Source: Agrostemma githago
Taxonomy: Eukaryota > Streptophyta > Magnoliopsida > Caryophyllales > Caryophyllaceae
DNA: 64,000 bases
Direction: 5' to 3'
NCBI GenBank assembly: GCA_958450325.1
Contig: OY288251.1
Location: 11,612,001-11,676,000, forward strand
The position numbers were made by a program, and so were the translations under genes. The notes below the pieces were generated by a model. It saw only the letters and a list, made by a program, of their open reading frames with translations. It was not told the origin of the DNA and did no database searches. Position 1 is the stretch's first letter, and every line of letters starts with the position of its first letter. Of the stretch, positions 21,871 through 34,235 are shown piece after piece.

Positions 21871-24274
21871 CTATAAATTCCTTCATTTTGTGAATTTAGT
21901 CCAAATTTTAAAACATTTAAAACATTTCCCCATCTATTTTAAAACTCTATTTTAAAACATTTCCCCATCACGTTTTGAATCCCTCGCTTTTCAGGTATAG
22001 CAGTTTTGTTTCAGTTCATTTTTTATATAGATTTGTCTTATTCAATAATTTCCCGTTCTATTTTCAAAATATTCTCCCCAATTATAAATACATTTCACGT
22101 TAACTTTAAATATAATGGATTTGTTGTTCATTGGCGTGTGGTTTTATATATATTCAGACTTGAAGAAATTTGCAGAATATAATTAAGAAGAGGTTACAGC
22201 TGTTTTGGTTTTTCAATTTCTTGCGTTCGGCTCTGATTCATTCTTATTGCATTTTGTTCGGTTGCTTATATATGTGTTGTTTTTTCATGATTCTAAATAG
22301 ATAAGTTCCCGTTCTATTTTTAAAATATTTTCTTCAGTTGTACAATTGTTGTTCCTTGATTCTAATTTTAGTGCTGATTTCATCTTTTCGCATTTGTTTT
22401 GGTTTAGTAAATTCATGCGAGGCCAATAATCAACTCTGCAATTTTTCATTTCTCAGGTATAATAATTTTGTTCTGGTTGATTATTTATATAAATATTTTG
22501 TCTTATTAAAACATTTCCCCATCTATTTTAAAAATGTTCTCCCCAATTGTATACTTGCTCTTTGTGCGTTCTAATTTTTTAGTGCTAATTTTTTTAGGTG
22601 CCTTTGTTGTTGTTTGGTGACCTTACGTGAAACCACTGATAACGTCTCGAATCCCTCGCTTTCAGGTATAACAGTTTTGTTTCAGTTAATTTTTTATATA
22701 AATTTGTCTTATTCAAAAATTCCCCGTTCTATTTTAAAAATATTCTCCCCAATTATATATACATTTCAGGTTAACTTTAAATATAATGGATTTGGTGTTC
22801 ATGAGCGCGTGATTTTATATATATTCAAACTTGAAGAAATTTACAAAATATAATTACGGAGAGGTTACAGCTGTTTTTGTTTTTCAATTTCTTGCATATA
22901 TATTCAGAATATAATTAAGTTGATTATTTATATAAATATATTCCAAGTTAACTTTAAATATCACGGATGTTGGGTGCATAAGAGTGTTCTTTTATTTATA
23001 TTGAAGCTTCGCTACAAAATATGATTACGAGGATGTTGCAACTGTTTGTGCTTTTACAATTTTTCCATTCGGCTCTGATTTACTCTTATTGCATTTTGTT
23101 TGTTGCTTACATATATGTACTGTTTTTTTCATAATTTCATACAGTAACTTTTTGTAAAAATCCAATTTCATACTTGATTACTGCCTTTGCATAATTCTCT
23201 AACCAAAAACAATATCCGAAAAGTAATATCCGCAATACATTTATTACCGCCTAAATTAAATTGAATTATTTATGAAAAAAAATAATTACTTATGGGTAAA
23301 CGAAAGGTTTGTGATATGTATTACATTGTGATTAAAATATTGTAAGTCAAATGAAATTTTCATTCATTATCAGTAAATCTTATTATCAAATATCACATAT
23401 AATAATACAACAAATTATTAAATAAAAGTTCTGGATAGGATCGTTATTCCTGAAAATGTACGTCACAATAATTTTCTTAATGACAACAATTAAATTTATA
23501 TAAATAATAAATGAATGATGACACATATTAATTATTACATAAGGGTAAGTGAAAAGGTTTTGGTCAATTACTAATGTAATTAATTACATTTAGTCCAAAA
23601 AAAAATAATATCAATTACTAATGTAATTAATTACATTTAATAAAAACAATTAGTGCCAAATTAAAGTTTTAGAAAATTTGTTAATGAAAACAATAAATCT
23701 ATATATAAATAATCAATGAATTATGACAAATATTAATTACATAAGGGTAAGTGAAAAGGTTTTGTTCAATTACTAATGTAATACAACAAATTATTAAATA
23801 AAAGTTTTGGATAGGATCGTTATTCCTGAAAATGTACGTCACAATAATTTCCTTCATGACAACAATTAAATTAAATTTATATAAATAATAAATGAATTAT
23901 GACACATATAAATTACATAAGGGTAAGTGAAAAAGTTTTGGTCAATTACTAATGTAATTATTTACATTTAGTCAAAAAAAAAAACAATTACTAATGTAAT
24001 TAATTACATTTAATAAAAACAATTAGTGCCTAATTATTTACATTTAGGTAACTATTGTCTGCTCTAATTACAACTTTAAGCACCATCATTATTGCAATCG
24101 AAGCTACATTTCAACTATGTTTAATTCCATTAAACACGAAATCGATCCACATGTAATTTCAGACAACTACTCTGTATATATATTCGCCAAACGACTTGGT
24201 GGATGATTTACAAAAACCAACGCACACAATTTTTAAGCGGATAATCCCGTGAATTTCACGGGTGACGTACCTAG
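21870..24274 (+). mobile_element. Helitron-like insert in the Copia-1 leader (non-autonomous)
   Basis: The right end is convincing: a perfect 7-bp stem with a 3-base loop (CCCGTGA, ATT, TCACGGG at 24246-24262), eight bases, then CTAG (24271-24274) followed by T, the signature of a Helitron 3' terminus. A TC after A at 21869/21870 is a possible left end but is not proven. The interior is AT-rich, codes for nothing visible, and contains diverged internal repeats: the CCTCGCTTTTCAGGTATA segment near 21982 and 22650, and a block starting AATACAACAAATTATTAAAT at 23404 and 23780. A related stretch lies at about 59220-59520. Rep/helicase genes are absent. Confidence 0.55.
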
Positions 24275-25777
24275 TTTGATGTTAAAAGTTAACTAAAAAT
24301 AGTTGCATGTTGTTTTTGGGCAAGATAATTTTTTGTACATTTCATCATATGTTTAAGGACATATTTGTAAATTTTTGAAATTTATTTTTTCCTTTTGGGA
24401 TGTTTATTGTTTTTTATTGGATAAAAAAAAATCGATAAACATGCATTTATTTGTTCCAAATTTATTCGAAATTTTTGTGGACAAATTTTTGATTTTTTGA
24501 GTTCCTGAAAATGTTCCAGAATGTACAAAATTTTTATTTTTATTTTTGGGTATTTTATGATTTAATTTGAATTTATTTCATAAAATTGACCATTTACCGA
24601 TTAAATTAGCAAATTAAATCAATTCAAACTAATTTTATATATTTTTCAAATTAGTGGAGACTAATTCTTGAAATTCCAAATTGGTTTGGAAAAATTAGTT
24701 TGAGCTTAATTGAGAATTAAGTGTTGATTAATGATTTTTAATGGTTAAAAATCGATAAATTCCATAAAAACCGAGCTAGGATGAACTTGATATAATATAG
24801 GGCGATTTTGGCATGATTTTTATAGCATTTTATTTATTTTAATGTTGTTGAATGAATGAATGTCATTTTATTGATTATTTTGCAAGATTGTACCTAGTAT
24901 GGCCTAGTCTTTTAATCGGTATTACCCGTAATGTAAGGGAATATCGATTTGGTTGTAATTAATTGCGATCTCGTATCGCCCCTTTGTAATAATTAATAGT
25001 TTTATTTATACAAATGTATAATAGGAATGCTATGTATTCATTTGTATCATTTGTAATTAATTATTATGAAGACGGAGATTACCCAAGACGGTGGACAAAA
25101 GACGGTGCCCTTTGGAAGTGTTCCTTTGAAGAGGCCAGGGACCAAGGAGTTGGTTTCCGATTTTATAATAGTCTAGTTAATTAGATTAGCTAGATGGCCA
25201 TACTAGGATTTATTTTGTTTGATGCTTGCTTTATATTCGCTCATGCCAAAATCGCCAATCATGCATTTTATTTATCGATTGTCAATTCACCAATTTACGT
25301 AATCACCAACTTAGTTCACTTATAAGTGATTAGTAACTTAATATTGACAAGACCTCTCACATGCATAGTAACAATTGAGATTAAGCCTTACCAATTAAAG
25401 CACCTATGAACCCCTTGTTCATTAGGGCAACCACAACGTGGACCCTTTTTACCTTGGGTAAGTAGGGTGATAAGATCACATGCCAAGATTGGGTTGGACT
25501 CAACGAGATAAGAGTTATTTCGGGGCTAGGAGATGGATTTGGTTGAAATCCGTCAACCGAGAGTTCTAGAGTAGAATTGGTCGAGTAATGGCTTACCGTT
25601 TTTACATAAGGATTGCATGCGATGTTAGTTCTTATCTAAATGCGGGTCTCGGAATCACTTATATAACTTCGTGAGGGGTCATTATATGAGTGACTTGTTA
25701 AAATTGTTTTACAAGTAAATTATATAACAATGGATGTTAATATTTCCTAAATTTTGTTGTAGTATTTGTAATTCGCT
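24275..25777 (+). other. Copia-1 leader, remainder
   Basis: AT-rich, non-coding by inspection, ending at the gag ATG (25778). No feature identified. Confidence 0.5.
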
Positions 25778-28069
25778 ATGGCTACCAATGCAACCATTCA
25801 ACTCGGAAAGGATTCTTGGCTTAGGTCCGTTATGGACAAATGTATCTTGAAAGATGATGGAAGTAATTTCATCGAGTGGGAGTCTACCATAAAAGGTGCG
25901 GCGTTGTCAGACAACGTCCTTCGTTACTTGAACGAGCCACCACCCAATGAACCCGGTCCTAGAGCCACCGCGGCACAAAGGACCGCCTATGAGGAGTTTT
26001 TGAAGATATCTAATGATATCAAGAATGTCTTGATATGGTCAATGTCTCCAAAACTCAAGCTTCAATACATTACCCTTAATGCATATGAGATATTCTCAAG
26101 GGTTACGACGACTTTTTCTCAATCACCCGACATCCGTCAATATGAAGCTATGATGAAATTCTTCGAGGGTAAGCTAGAAAAGGGTCAAAAAGTTGGTCCC
26201 CATGTGCTCAAGATGATTGAGCATATTGACACTCTAGAGCGTCTAGGGTGTAGCATTCCCAAGAAGCTTGCGATAGGTCGCATTCTTCACTCACTCCCCT
26301 CCAAGTTCTCCCAAATTAGGGTGAACTACAATATGCATGGCATGGACAAGAGTTTCCAAGAGCTTCATGCACTCCTCAACCAAGCGGAGAGGGACATAGA
26401 GGCTAGTGGGAGTGAGATGAGAGACATGCTCTCCATGAAAATGAAGAATCTCAATCTTGGGGTTCAAAAGGGTAAAAACAAGGGTAAGACCAAATTCAAG
26501 AGACAAGGAAAAGACAAGAACAAAGGGAAAGCTATTGAGAATAGCAAACCTAAGGCTAAGGTTAACAAACATGCCGATGTCGATTGCTATTATTGTAATG
26601 GCGAGGGACATTGGAAGCGCAATTGTCCCAAATATTTGAAAGATTCGAAGAACAAGAAAGACGAGAGTGAGACTCCGTCAGGTATTGTTCTCACTTCTCT
26701 CTATATGATAGACATTAACTATACTTGCACTTCCACTTGGGTATTAGATACCGGATGTGGTTCTCACCTTTGTAATCATTTACAGGGGCTGAGGGACGTG
26801 CGAGCACTAGCCAAGGGTGATGTGGACCTACGCATGGGAAATGGAGCTAGAGTAGCCGTTATATCCGTAGGCACTTATGTACTCACTCTAGCTAGTGGTT
26901 TTGATTTGTATTTGAATAATTGTTATTTCGTATCAACTTTAACCAAGAACATTATCTCCATTTCCGTACTTGATATGGAAGGTTTTTCCTTTATGATTAA
27001 GGACAATTGTTGTACTTTTTCATTTAATGACATGGTTTATGGTAAAGCTACGTCTATCGGAGGTATTTATGTTCTAGATAATGTTAATGATATATATCAT
27101 GTAGAAAACAAGAAGCTCAAAACGGGTGAACCTAATCAATCCTACCTTTGGCATTGCCGTTTAGGACACATAAACGAACGACGCATAAAGAGACTTGTTT
27201 CAACGAAACTTCTCAAACCGTTTGATTGCGAATCTTATGGCACATGCGAGTCTTGCCTTTTGGGCAAGATGACTCGTGCTCCTTTCTCAAGTAAAGGAAC
27301 ACGAGCAAGTGAGGTATTGGGCCTTGTACATACCGATGTGTGTGGCCCAATGACTATCACCGCTAGGGGTGGTTACAACTACTTCATTACTTTTACCGAC
27401 GACTTAAGTAGATATGGGTATGTCTACTTAATGAGGCACAAGAGCGATGCTTTTGAAAAGTTCAAAGAGTTTCAAAGTGAAGTAGAGAACCAATTGGATA
27501 AAAAGATTAAAGCACTACGATCCGATCGTGGTGGTGAATACCTAAATAATGAATTTGATTCACACCTAAAAGATTGTGGCATAGTATCACAATGGACTCC
27601 TTCTGGCACACCACAATTGAATGGTGTGGCCGAAAGGAGAAACCAAACTTTATTAGATATGGTTCGGTCCATGATGAGTCTCACTGAGCTTCCTGATTCA
27701 TTTTGGGGTTTTGCCATTTTGTCCGCAATATTTTCACTAAATCGAAGCCCGACTAAAGCAGCCAATAAGACACCATATGAGATATGGAAAGGAAGGGTTC
27801 CTTATTTGTCGTTTATGAGAATATGGGGTTGTGAGGCATATGTTCAGAACAAGTCTGACAACAAACTCGCACCAAGATCCGACAAATGTCTGGTTGTAGG
27901 GTATCCAAAGGAAACACAAGGTTATTACTTCTACAATCGTCACGAAAACAAAGTGTTTGTGGCTCGTGATGCTGTCTTTCTAGAAAATGACTTCATTTCT
28001 AGAAGACATAGTGGGAGAAAATTTGAACTTGATGAAGTCCAAGAGCCACAAACCGAAAATCAAGTGTAG
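25778..28069 (+). CDS. Copia-1 gag-protease-integrase polyprotein
   Basis: 763 codons from an ATG (MATNATIQLGKDSWL). Residues 1 to about 230 are gag; a CCHC zinc knuckle (CYYCNGEGHWKRNC) is near 270-283. Aspartic protease DTG is near 325 (VLDTGCGSHLC). The integrase zinc finger is H-H-C-C (HCRLGH about 459, CESC about 490), followed by a D-D-E core (HTDVCG, SDRGGEY, NGVAERRN at about 521, 581 and 618). The frame ends at TAG 28067 in the linker before RT, after which the same frame continues open to the tandem duplication. The stop is probably a mutation rather than a family feature, but readthrough cannot be excluded. Confidence 0.9.
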   Translation: MATNATIQLGKDSWLRSVMDKCILKDDGSNFIEWESTIKGAALSDNVLRYLNEPPPNEPGPRATAAQRTAYEEFLKISNDIKNVLIWSMSPKLKLQYITLNAYEIFSRVTTTFSQSPDIRQYEAMMKFFEGKLEKGQKVGPHVLKMIEHIDTLERLGCSIPKKLAIGRILHSLPSKFSQIRVNYNMHGMDKSFQELHALLNQAERDIEASGSEMRDMLSMKMKNLNLGVQKGKNKGKTKFKRQGKDKNKGKAIENSKPKAKVNKHADVDCYYCNGEGHWKRNCPKYLKDSKNKKDESETPSGIVLTSLYMIDINYTCTSTWVLDTGCGSHLCNHLQGLRDVRALAKGDVDLRMGNGARVAVISVGTYVLTLASGFDLYLNNCYFVSTLTKNIISISVLDMEGFSFMIKDNCCTFSFNDMVYGKATSIGGIYVLDNVNDIYHVENKKLKTGEPNQSYLWHCRLGHINERRIKRLVSTKLLKPFDCESYGTCESCLLGKMTRAPFSSKGTRASEVLGLVHTDVCGPMTITARGGYNYFITFTDDLSRYGYVYLMRHKSDAFEKFKEFQSEVENQLDKKIKALRSDRGGEYLNNEFDSHLKDCGIVSQWTPSGTPQLNGVAERRNQTLLDMVRSMMSLTELPDSFWGFAILSAIFSLNRSPTKAANKTPYEIWKGRVPYLSFMRIWGCEAYVQNKSDNKLAPRSDKCLVVGYPKETQGYYFYNRHENKVFVARDAVFLENDFISRRHSGRKFELDEVQEPQTENQV

Positions 28070-29888
28070 GAAAGTGTTCCCTCCTCCTCGGACACGGTTG
28101 ATGTTCCCTTTGAACCTAGGAAATCCACGAGGGTTAGTCATCCTCCTGATCGATACCTTGGTATTGTCGAGGAAGATGCGTTGGACATGTTACTTTGCGA
28201 AAGTGACGAACCTACAACCTACGAAGCGACCATATCTAGTCGTGATTCCATGCAATGGCTTGAAGTCATGCGATCCGAAATGGACTCTATGCACGAAAAC
28301 CAAGTGTGGGATTTGGTTGATTTACCTGAAAAGGTGAGACCTCTTCAGTGTAAGTGGATCTTTAAGATCAAGAATGGCATAGATGGACATAAAGATGTCT
28401 ACAAAGCCAGATTTGGTTGATTTACCTGAAAAGGTGAGACCTCTTCAGTGTAAGTGGATCTTTAAGATCAAGAATGGCATAGATGGACATAAAGATGTCT
28501 ACAAAGCCAGATTGGTGGCAAAGGGTTTTACTCAAGTTCATGGTCTTCACTATGACGAAACCTTTGCTCCAGTCGCAATGCTTCGCTCCATAAGGATTAT
28601 CCTAGCGATTGCCGCATTTCATGATTATGAGATTTGGCAAATGGATGTCAAAATCGCCTTCTTGAATGGGATTCTAGAAGAGGAAGTGTATATGACACAA
28701 CCAGAAGGTTTTGTAGATACATCTAATCCTAGGAAGGTATGCAAGCTTAAGAGATCCATTTATGGTCTTAAGCAAGCGTCCAGAAGTTGGAATTATCGCT
28801 TTGATCATGTTATCAAACAGTATGGATTTATTCGAAGTGTCGAGGAACCTTGTTTGTACATGAAGTTTAGTGGGAGTAAGGTAACCTTTCTTGTCTTGTA
28901 TGTGGATGACATACTTCTTATCGGGAATGACGTTCCGATGCTTGCTTCCGTAAAGGAGTGGCTAGGAAAACACTTCCAAATGAAAGATTTGGGAAATGCA
29001 CAATGCATTTTGGGTATTCGGATCCATAGAGATAGGTCCAAGAGGACGTTGGTATTAAGTCAAGAAGCTTATATAGATAAGATTCTTGATAGATTCAAAA
29101 TGAAAGACTCTAATAGAGGCTTTCTTCCCATGAGTCAAGGTACCATTTTGTGCAAGTCACAGTGTCCTTCCACACCCGAAGAGATTGAACGCATGAAGTT
29201 GATCCCATATGCTTCCACTGTTGGATCAATCATGTATGCCATGACGTGCACTCGTCCCGATGTTTCGTATGCTTTGAGCATGACGAGTCGTTATCAAGCC
29301 AATCCTGGTGAAAGTCACTGGACAGCCGTAAAGAACATCCTTAAGTACTTGCGAAGGACCAAGGATTCGTTCTTAGTGTTTGGAGGGGATACTGAGTTAC
29401 GTGTAAGAGGTTACACGGATGCCAGTTTCCAATCCGATCGGGATGATTTTAAGTCCCAATCCGGCTATGTTTATATGTTGAATGGAGGAGACATTAGTTG
29501 GAAGAGCTCCAAGCAAAGTGTCACCGCGGATTCTACAACAGAAGCTGAGTACATCGCGGCTTCGGAAGCTGCAAAGGAAGCTGTTTCGATTCGTCAGTTT
29601 TTGGAAGGACTAGGAGTAGTCCACTCTGTCGAAGATCCTATCACCATATATTGTGATAACAGCGGGGCCATTTTTCAAGCAAAAGAGCCCAAGTCTAGAA
29701 ATAAGTCTAGACATGTACTTAGGAAATACCACGTGATAAGAGATCTCGGGGAAAGGAAGGAAATCGATATATGCAAGGTTGGGACAGACGAGAACATCGC
29801 TGATCCTTTAACCAAGCCTCTTTCAAAGGCTAAACATGATGGTCATGTTGTTGCAATGGGATTGAGAAAAGTCCCAGACTTTCTTTAA
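28070..29888 (+). pseudogene. Copia-1 reverse transcriptase-RNase H
   Basis: The same frame as gag-pol continues from 28070 to about 28410. An exact 100-bp duplication (28311-28410 and 28411-28510) then shifts it. The downstream frame (open 28383-29888) carries RT (WQMDVKIAFLNG, LKQASRSWN, YVDD at about 28899-28910, intact) and RNase H (YTDASF, TTEAEYIAASEA, IYCDNSGAI), ending DPLTKPL..KHDGHVV. Every catalytic motif I looked for is present, so loss of function comes from the stop and duplication alone. Confidence 0.88.
28311..28510. repeat. Exact 100-bp tandem duplication in Copia-1 RT
   Basis: Both copies run ATTTGGTTGATTTACC...TACAAAGCCAG without a visible difference. 100 is not a multiple of three, so the reading frame is shifted. 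Recent, as no substitutions separate the copies. Confidence 0.95.
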
Positions 29889-30758
29889 GTTATCTAAGAT
29901 GTAATAATTGGATATTGTAGCAATTTTTACATTTCTGATAATAGCATTCATTGTTCGAGTTTCAATATGAACTCTTTTATTTAGTTTGACTAAAACTTAT
30001 ACCTTGTTCATTCGAATGGATTGTGAGACAATCTTGAACCCTATTCAAGTGAACATTTGAACATGGTATTTTTGCCCCTTGTCACTTAATGAGGTGACGA
30101 CTCGGAGTGACAAGATTGTAAGTTGATCGATGGTTAGTTCAAGACCATGGGGTCATGGAGATGACTGGTCATTTACATAGGCAGACTGATTGTCACTCTG
30201 CCGGGCAGTGACCACAATAGAGTCCCTTATCAAAATAGTTGAGGCCTGGTCGTGGCGGGGATTTCTATTTTATTCCTATGAGTCGATTCTTTAGACTGGC
30301 GACCATTTATCTGAGTCGGTGCAGTTTCCAATTGGCTTTGGTTGGTGCCCTAGGTCGTACCGTGAAAGGAGGCTGATTGACATCTTCTAGGTCATGGTGA
30401 TCTGCATTATACAGTATAAGATGGGTCAACAGGAATTGTCCACCCACGTTGGGTACAAACATCCTTGGGCCACTCGAGGAGAAGTAACTGGAAATGCGTG
30501 GCCACGCTCGGAAATAGATCTATGGTAGATTTTCCGGCCAGACAGTTATTTTCCAGATCGAGAAAACCACTCTAATTATAATTAAATCACAAGTGCGACC
30601 TGAAAGACACCTTGTGATGAGTGGGAGGATGTGACATCAAAGAGACAAGAGAATCGGTAGCACACAACTTGTGTAGACAAGTGGGAGATATTGATGGGGT
30701 AGGAGTCCTCCGCAATATAGTGGCTACATGCACAACTTGTATCGGACAAGTGGGAGAT
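29889..30758 (+). other. Copia-1 3' untranslated region with duplicated polypurine tract
   Basis: Non-coding. GACAAGTGGGAGAT occurs at 30676-30689 and again at 30745-30758, directly before the 3' LTR. The second is the functional position of the polypurine tract; the first is followed by a diverged LTR-start-like stretch (GTCCTCCGCAATATAGTG). Confidence 0.75.
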
Positions 30759-31944
30759 TGTTGGAGCAAGTGTCCTCCACAATAGTGCATTGATATATTA
30801 AATCTCATGGACGGAATATACTTGGGATAATTAGTACATCGATACTCCACGTTAGTTGATTAACGTAAATCGATAACGCTCAGCTGACTAGAGTTAGACG
30901 TTATTGTCGTAAGACGGTGGTGATTAACTGATCCCTTTCGGTCACACCTATAGGATGAGACCCAAATAGAAAACTAATTATTTGTATTTGATACAGTTAA
31001 TCAGTTCCTTACGTATATATTTGATATATGCTTTGTAATGAGAGTTAATTATTGGAGATAGAGTTTAGAACTCAGTCTGATTAAGTTTATTAGTCTATTA
31101 TACGATAATTGACTGAATAAATTTTACGTCTTATTTTAATACGATTAAATAAGACCTAATTTAGTATTTAAACGTTAATTACTAAATTAGTTGAGATTTT
31201 ATATGCTTTTATGGGTAGTGATAATTAGCCATTAATATTTACAAGAAGTTGTAAATTTAGCTAAGTAATTATTATTATGAGACCTATTATATATAGATAT
31301 AATAGTAATGTACTACTTAAAGAGTTAAGAGTATATTATTTATTTGATGTGATCAATTATAAAAGATAATTGATCATGTCACACATAAGCATTTGTATGA
31401 CAAATGGCAAAAATAATATGGACCCATTATGCATGCAAATAAAATAATGCAATGGTCTTCCCTAATTTAGGGGTGGCCGGTTTTGGGAGTCATTTAAGGG
31501 AACATTTTTGTTCTCATTTGACATCCATTCATTCATTAGTTTTTGCATGACCTCTTCTCCAAAACTCTCTCTCATACTAATATTCATCTTTATTACTAAA
31601 GTAGTAATATTCATAATATTAGTATAGGTTCATCACTATTATTATCTAGTTAATAATAATAGTGATTATTTGGGTTGAATCTTGGTGCAACTAGAAGGAG
31701 ATTTTCTACTTTGGAGATTCAAGTTTTGGAGGATCATCCATACTAATATAAGCTCAAGAACAATAAGAAAAGGAGTTTTCTTATTGTGCCCATTATTTCC
31801 TCTTTGTTTATGAAAGGAAATCTCTTCTTGTCTCTAGTTTTTGTCATTTGATGTCATGCATGTAACTAGATCTTTATATACTAAATTAACAAGTAATTTA
31901 GTAACTAATTAGAGGAGTCTAATTAGAGGGTTATGAACCTTTCA
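30759..31944 (+). repeat. Copia-1 3' LTR
   Basis: 1186 bp, the partner of 20292-21477. Confidence 0.92.
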
Positions 31945-31949
31945 GGGAT

Positions 31950-34131
31950 GACGTGGCAACGAAATTTGATCGGAACTATGCCGACAACATTGAAATCCAG
32001 ACCACGATGCGCACCCTGGAGGTTATGGCCCAGGAACCCAAGGAAAGATTTACAAAATACCTTTAACGATGGAGGGCCGAGAGTGTGAAGTTGGTCGATA
32101 AGCCAGCGAAAAAGTCTTAGTGGAGGCCTTCGTGAAGAATCTCCTCCCCTCTTACCGGGTCCATCTCCGGTACGCGATCATACCCAACTTTGCCACCTTA
32201 ACCGAAATGGGGACAAGGATCGAGGATGATTTAAGGTTAGAGAGCCTTACTAAGGCCTCTACCAAAGGGTATCAAGGGGCCAGCTCATCCACTAGCAAGT
32301 CCACAACCACAACTGCTACTCGTAGCATTTTCGACGAGGTCAATCTACTTGATACACCCCGTCTAAGAGGAATACCACGCCGCGGGTATTCACTGATATA
32401 GGTACTACCTATACACATGCCTTACAAAGGCTATCGTCAAAAGGCCTTATCCAACCGATAGGCCCAACGCCCGAAGTCCCGGTCGAGCGTCGCTCCAAGG
32501 CCTATGACATCCAGGCCTATTGCCAATACCATCGAGGCAATGGGCACGACACCGAGGAATGTTGGAAGCTCAAGCATTTAATCCATGATCTGATCGAAAA
32601 TGGTAAGATCCCTTTACCCGGGGGCAAGCCCAGTAATAAAGACAATCCTTTAGCTACTCACGTTGTTTTCTCCGGAGAAGTAGTTGATTGTTCACATCTC
32701 ATTTCTCCCTTCATCCCGCAAATAAACGGGATCTGGTGCGATGACGAAGATGATGTGTACCTCACCAAAGGGGAAGCTGTCCCCATTACCTTGGAGGAGA
32801 TCCAGAAGGTTAAGTCCAAGGCCTTAGCTAGTAACCACCTTAAGGATACTCCTACTTCAATAACCGTCACTAAACCAATCAGGACGGAGATCACCCCTGA
32901 AGAGCCAACCACTGAAAAGGCTCTCGTGAAGCAACTAAAGAAGACTCGAGTTGACCTCTCTATATGGCAACTCTTAGTCAGCTCACAAGAACATCGAGAG
33001 GCACTCACTAAGGCTCTCGATCAAGTCAAGATCGACTCCTCGGCTACTCCTACTGAAATGGTAGCCACGGTCCTACCCCACTTAAAGGGGAAAGCTAAGG
33101 AGCAAGGCCCAGTAATTACCTTCTCCAATGCTGATCTACCATCATTCGGGCCTACCCACAACATGGCCCTCTATATCACGGTGATCTGCCGTGAAAAGTA
33201 CCTCCCGATGACCCTAATCGACGACGGGTCCGCAGTCAACGTCCTCCCCTTGAAGACTGCTAAAGCCCTCGGCATTACCGAGGCTGACTATATTCCGACC
33301 GCTCAAACCATCCAGGCTTTCGACGCAAGCCCAAGGTCGGTAGCTGGGGTCGTGAAACTAACAATCATAACGGGCCCGATAGAAAAGAAGCTGGAATTTC
33401 AAGTAATCGACGTCACTTCCTCCTTTAACCTGCTCCTAGGGAGGCCATGGATCCACGCATTCAAGGCGGTATCCTCCACCCTACACCGGAAAATCAAGTT
33501 GCCTCTACACGATAGTGTCATCACCTTGGAGGCAACCCCTATGACTGTGGCTAACTGTAACACCTCAGGCCGCACGGACCTCTGCGGGTTCGATTTCATA
33601 GGAATGATCGAGGAGGAGTACCTTTTTCGACCCTATTTCACAACTAGCATCGACACGATGCTACAAAATCTAGGGTATCTGCCGGGGGCTACATCCCGAC
33701 CCAATCTTCCAGCTGGGAAAATTATCGAGATTCTCAAAAATGAAGACTCTCACTTCGACCTTGGTTATGCTATAACTCCGGATAATGTCGTCCTAGCAAG
33801 AATTGAAAGGGCCTGCAACCTCATTAAGGGTATCTACTTGAGCCCTTATTGCCCACGACTAACTGACTACTTCGTCACGCCGGTATTCGGGGCTGTCCAG
33901 GTTGGTCTGTACCAACCCAATGCTAAGCACCCTGGGGCCCACTTGGCCCAGGACTGTAACTACATGTCTACATCCCGAACAATGTCTTCGCCCTCGTCCA
34001 ATCAGAAGATCCAAACAACGCTGAGCCCGTCTCAGGGATACTTTTCGGGGAGGAAATCAAGGTCCCAACACCAAAAGAGGATCTGGTCAATCTTATTATT
34101 TGCAAAAATAGGTTTGACCCAACTAAGCTAA
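31950..34131 (+). pseudogene. Tat-2 gag C-terminal part and protease
   Basis: Gag resumes after Copia-1 (DVATKFDRNYADN). It has a stop at 32065, a 1-nt deletion near 32100 and a 2-nt insertion near 32356, judged against Tat-1. A His/Cys knuckle-like segment follows (CQYHRGNGHDTEECWKLKH, near 32520). From 32755 a 458-codon frame carries the aspartic protease (TLIDDGSAVNVLP, about residue 152) and FNLLLGRPWIH. The catalytic triplet reads DDGS rather than the commoner DTGS/DSGS; Tat-1 has the same residues, so it is a family trait. Protease cleaves the polyprotein in the particle. Confidence 0.82.
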
Positions 34132-34235
34132 TCTCGGACGTAGGATCCGAGACGGGAAAGAGAGCCTGGAGGAAGACTGTCAAATGGACTGACAGTCAAG
34201 GAAGGACTTAATAGCTAATCACTGGAGAAGAAGAA

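Larger units (their letters stand above)
20292..31944 (+). mobile_element. Copia-1: Ty1-copia element inserted in Tat-2 gag
   Basis: Two 1186-bp LTRs (20292-21477, 30759-31944), a PBS for initiator tRNA-Met (21480), one gag-protease-integrase frame and an RT-RNase H frame, in copia order (integrase before RT). Flanks are GAGAT (20287-20291) and GGGAT (31945-31949), a 5-bp duplication with one change. The element is 11.7 kb because its leader is about 4.3 kb and includes a Helitron-like insert. Two lesions split the polyprotein: a TAG at 28067 and a 100-bp tandem duplication at 28311-28510. Confidence 0.92.

Noticed and set aside
32658..33008. Minus-strand open frames over Tat gag/protease (also 35896-36354, 53923-54312, 55102-55464)
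   Set aside because: Antisense shadows of conserved sense coding sequence with biased codons; no domain and not conserved as frames between the two Tat copies' lesions.
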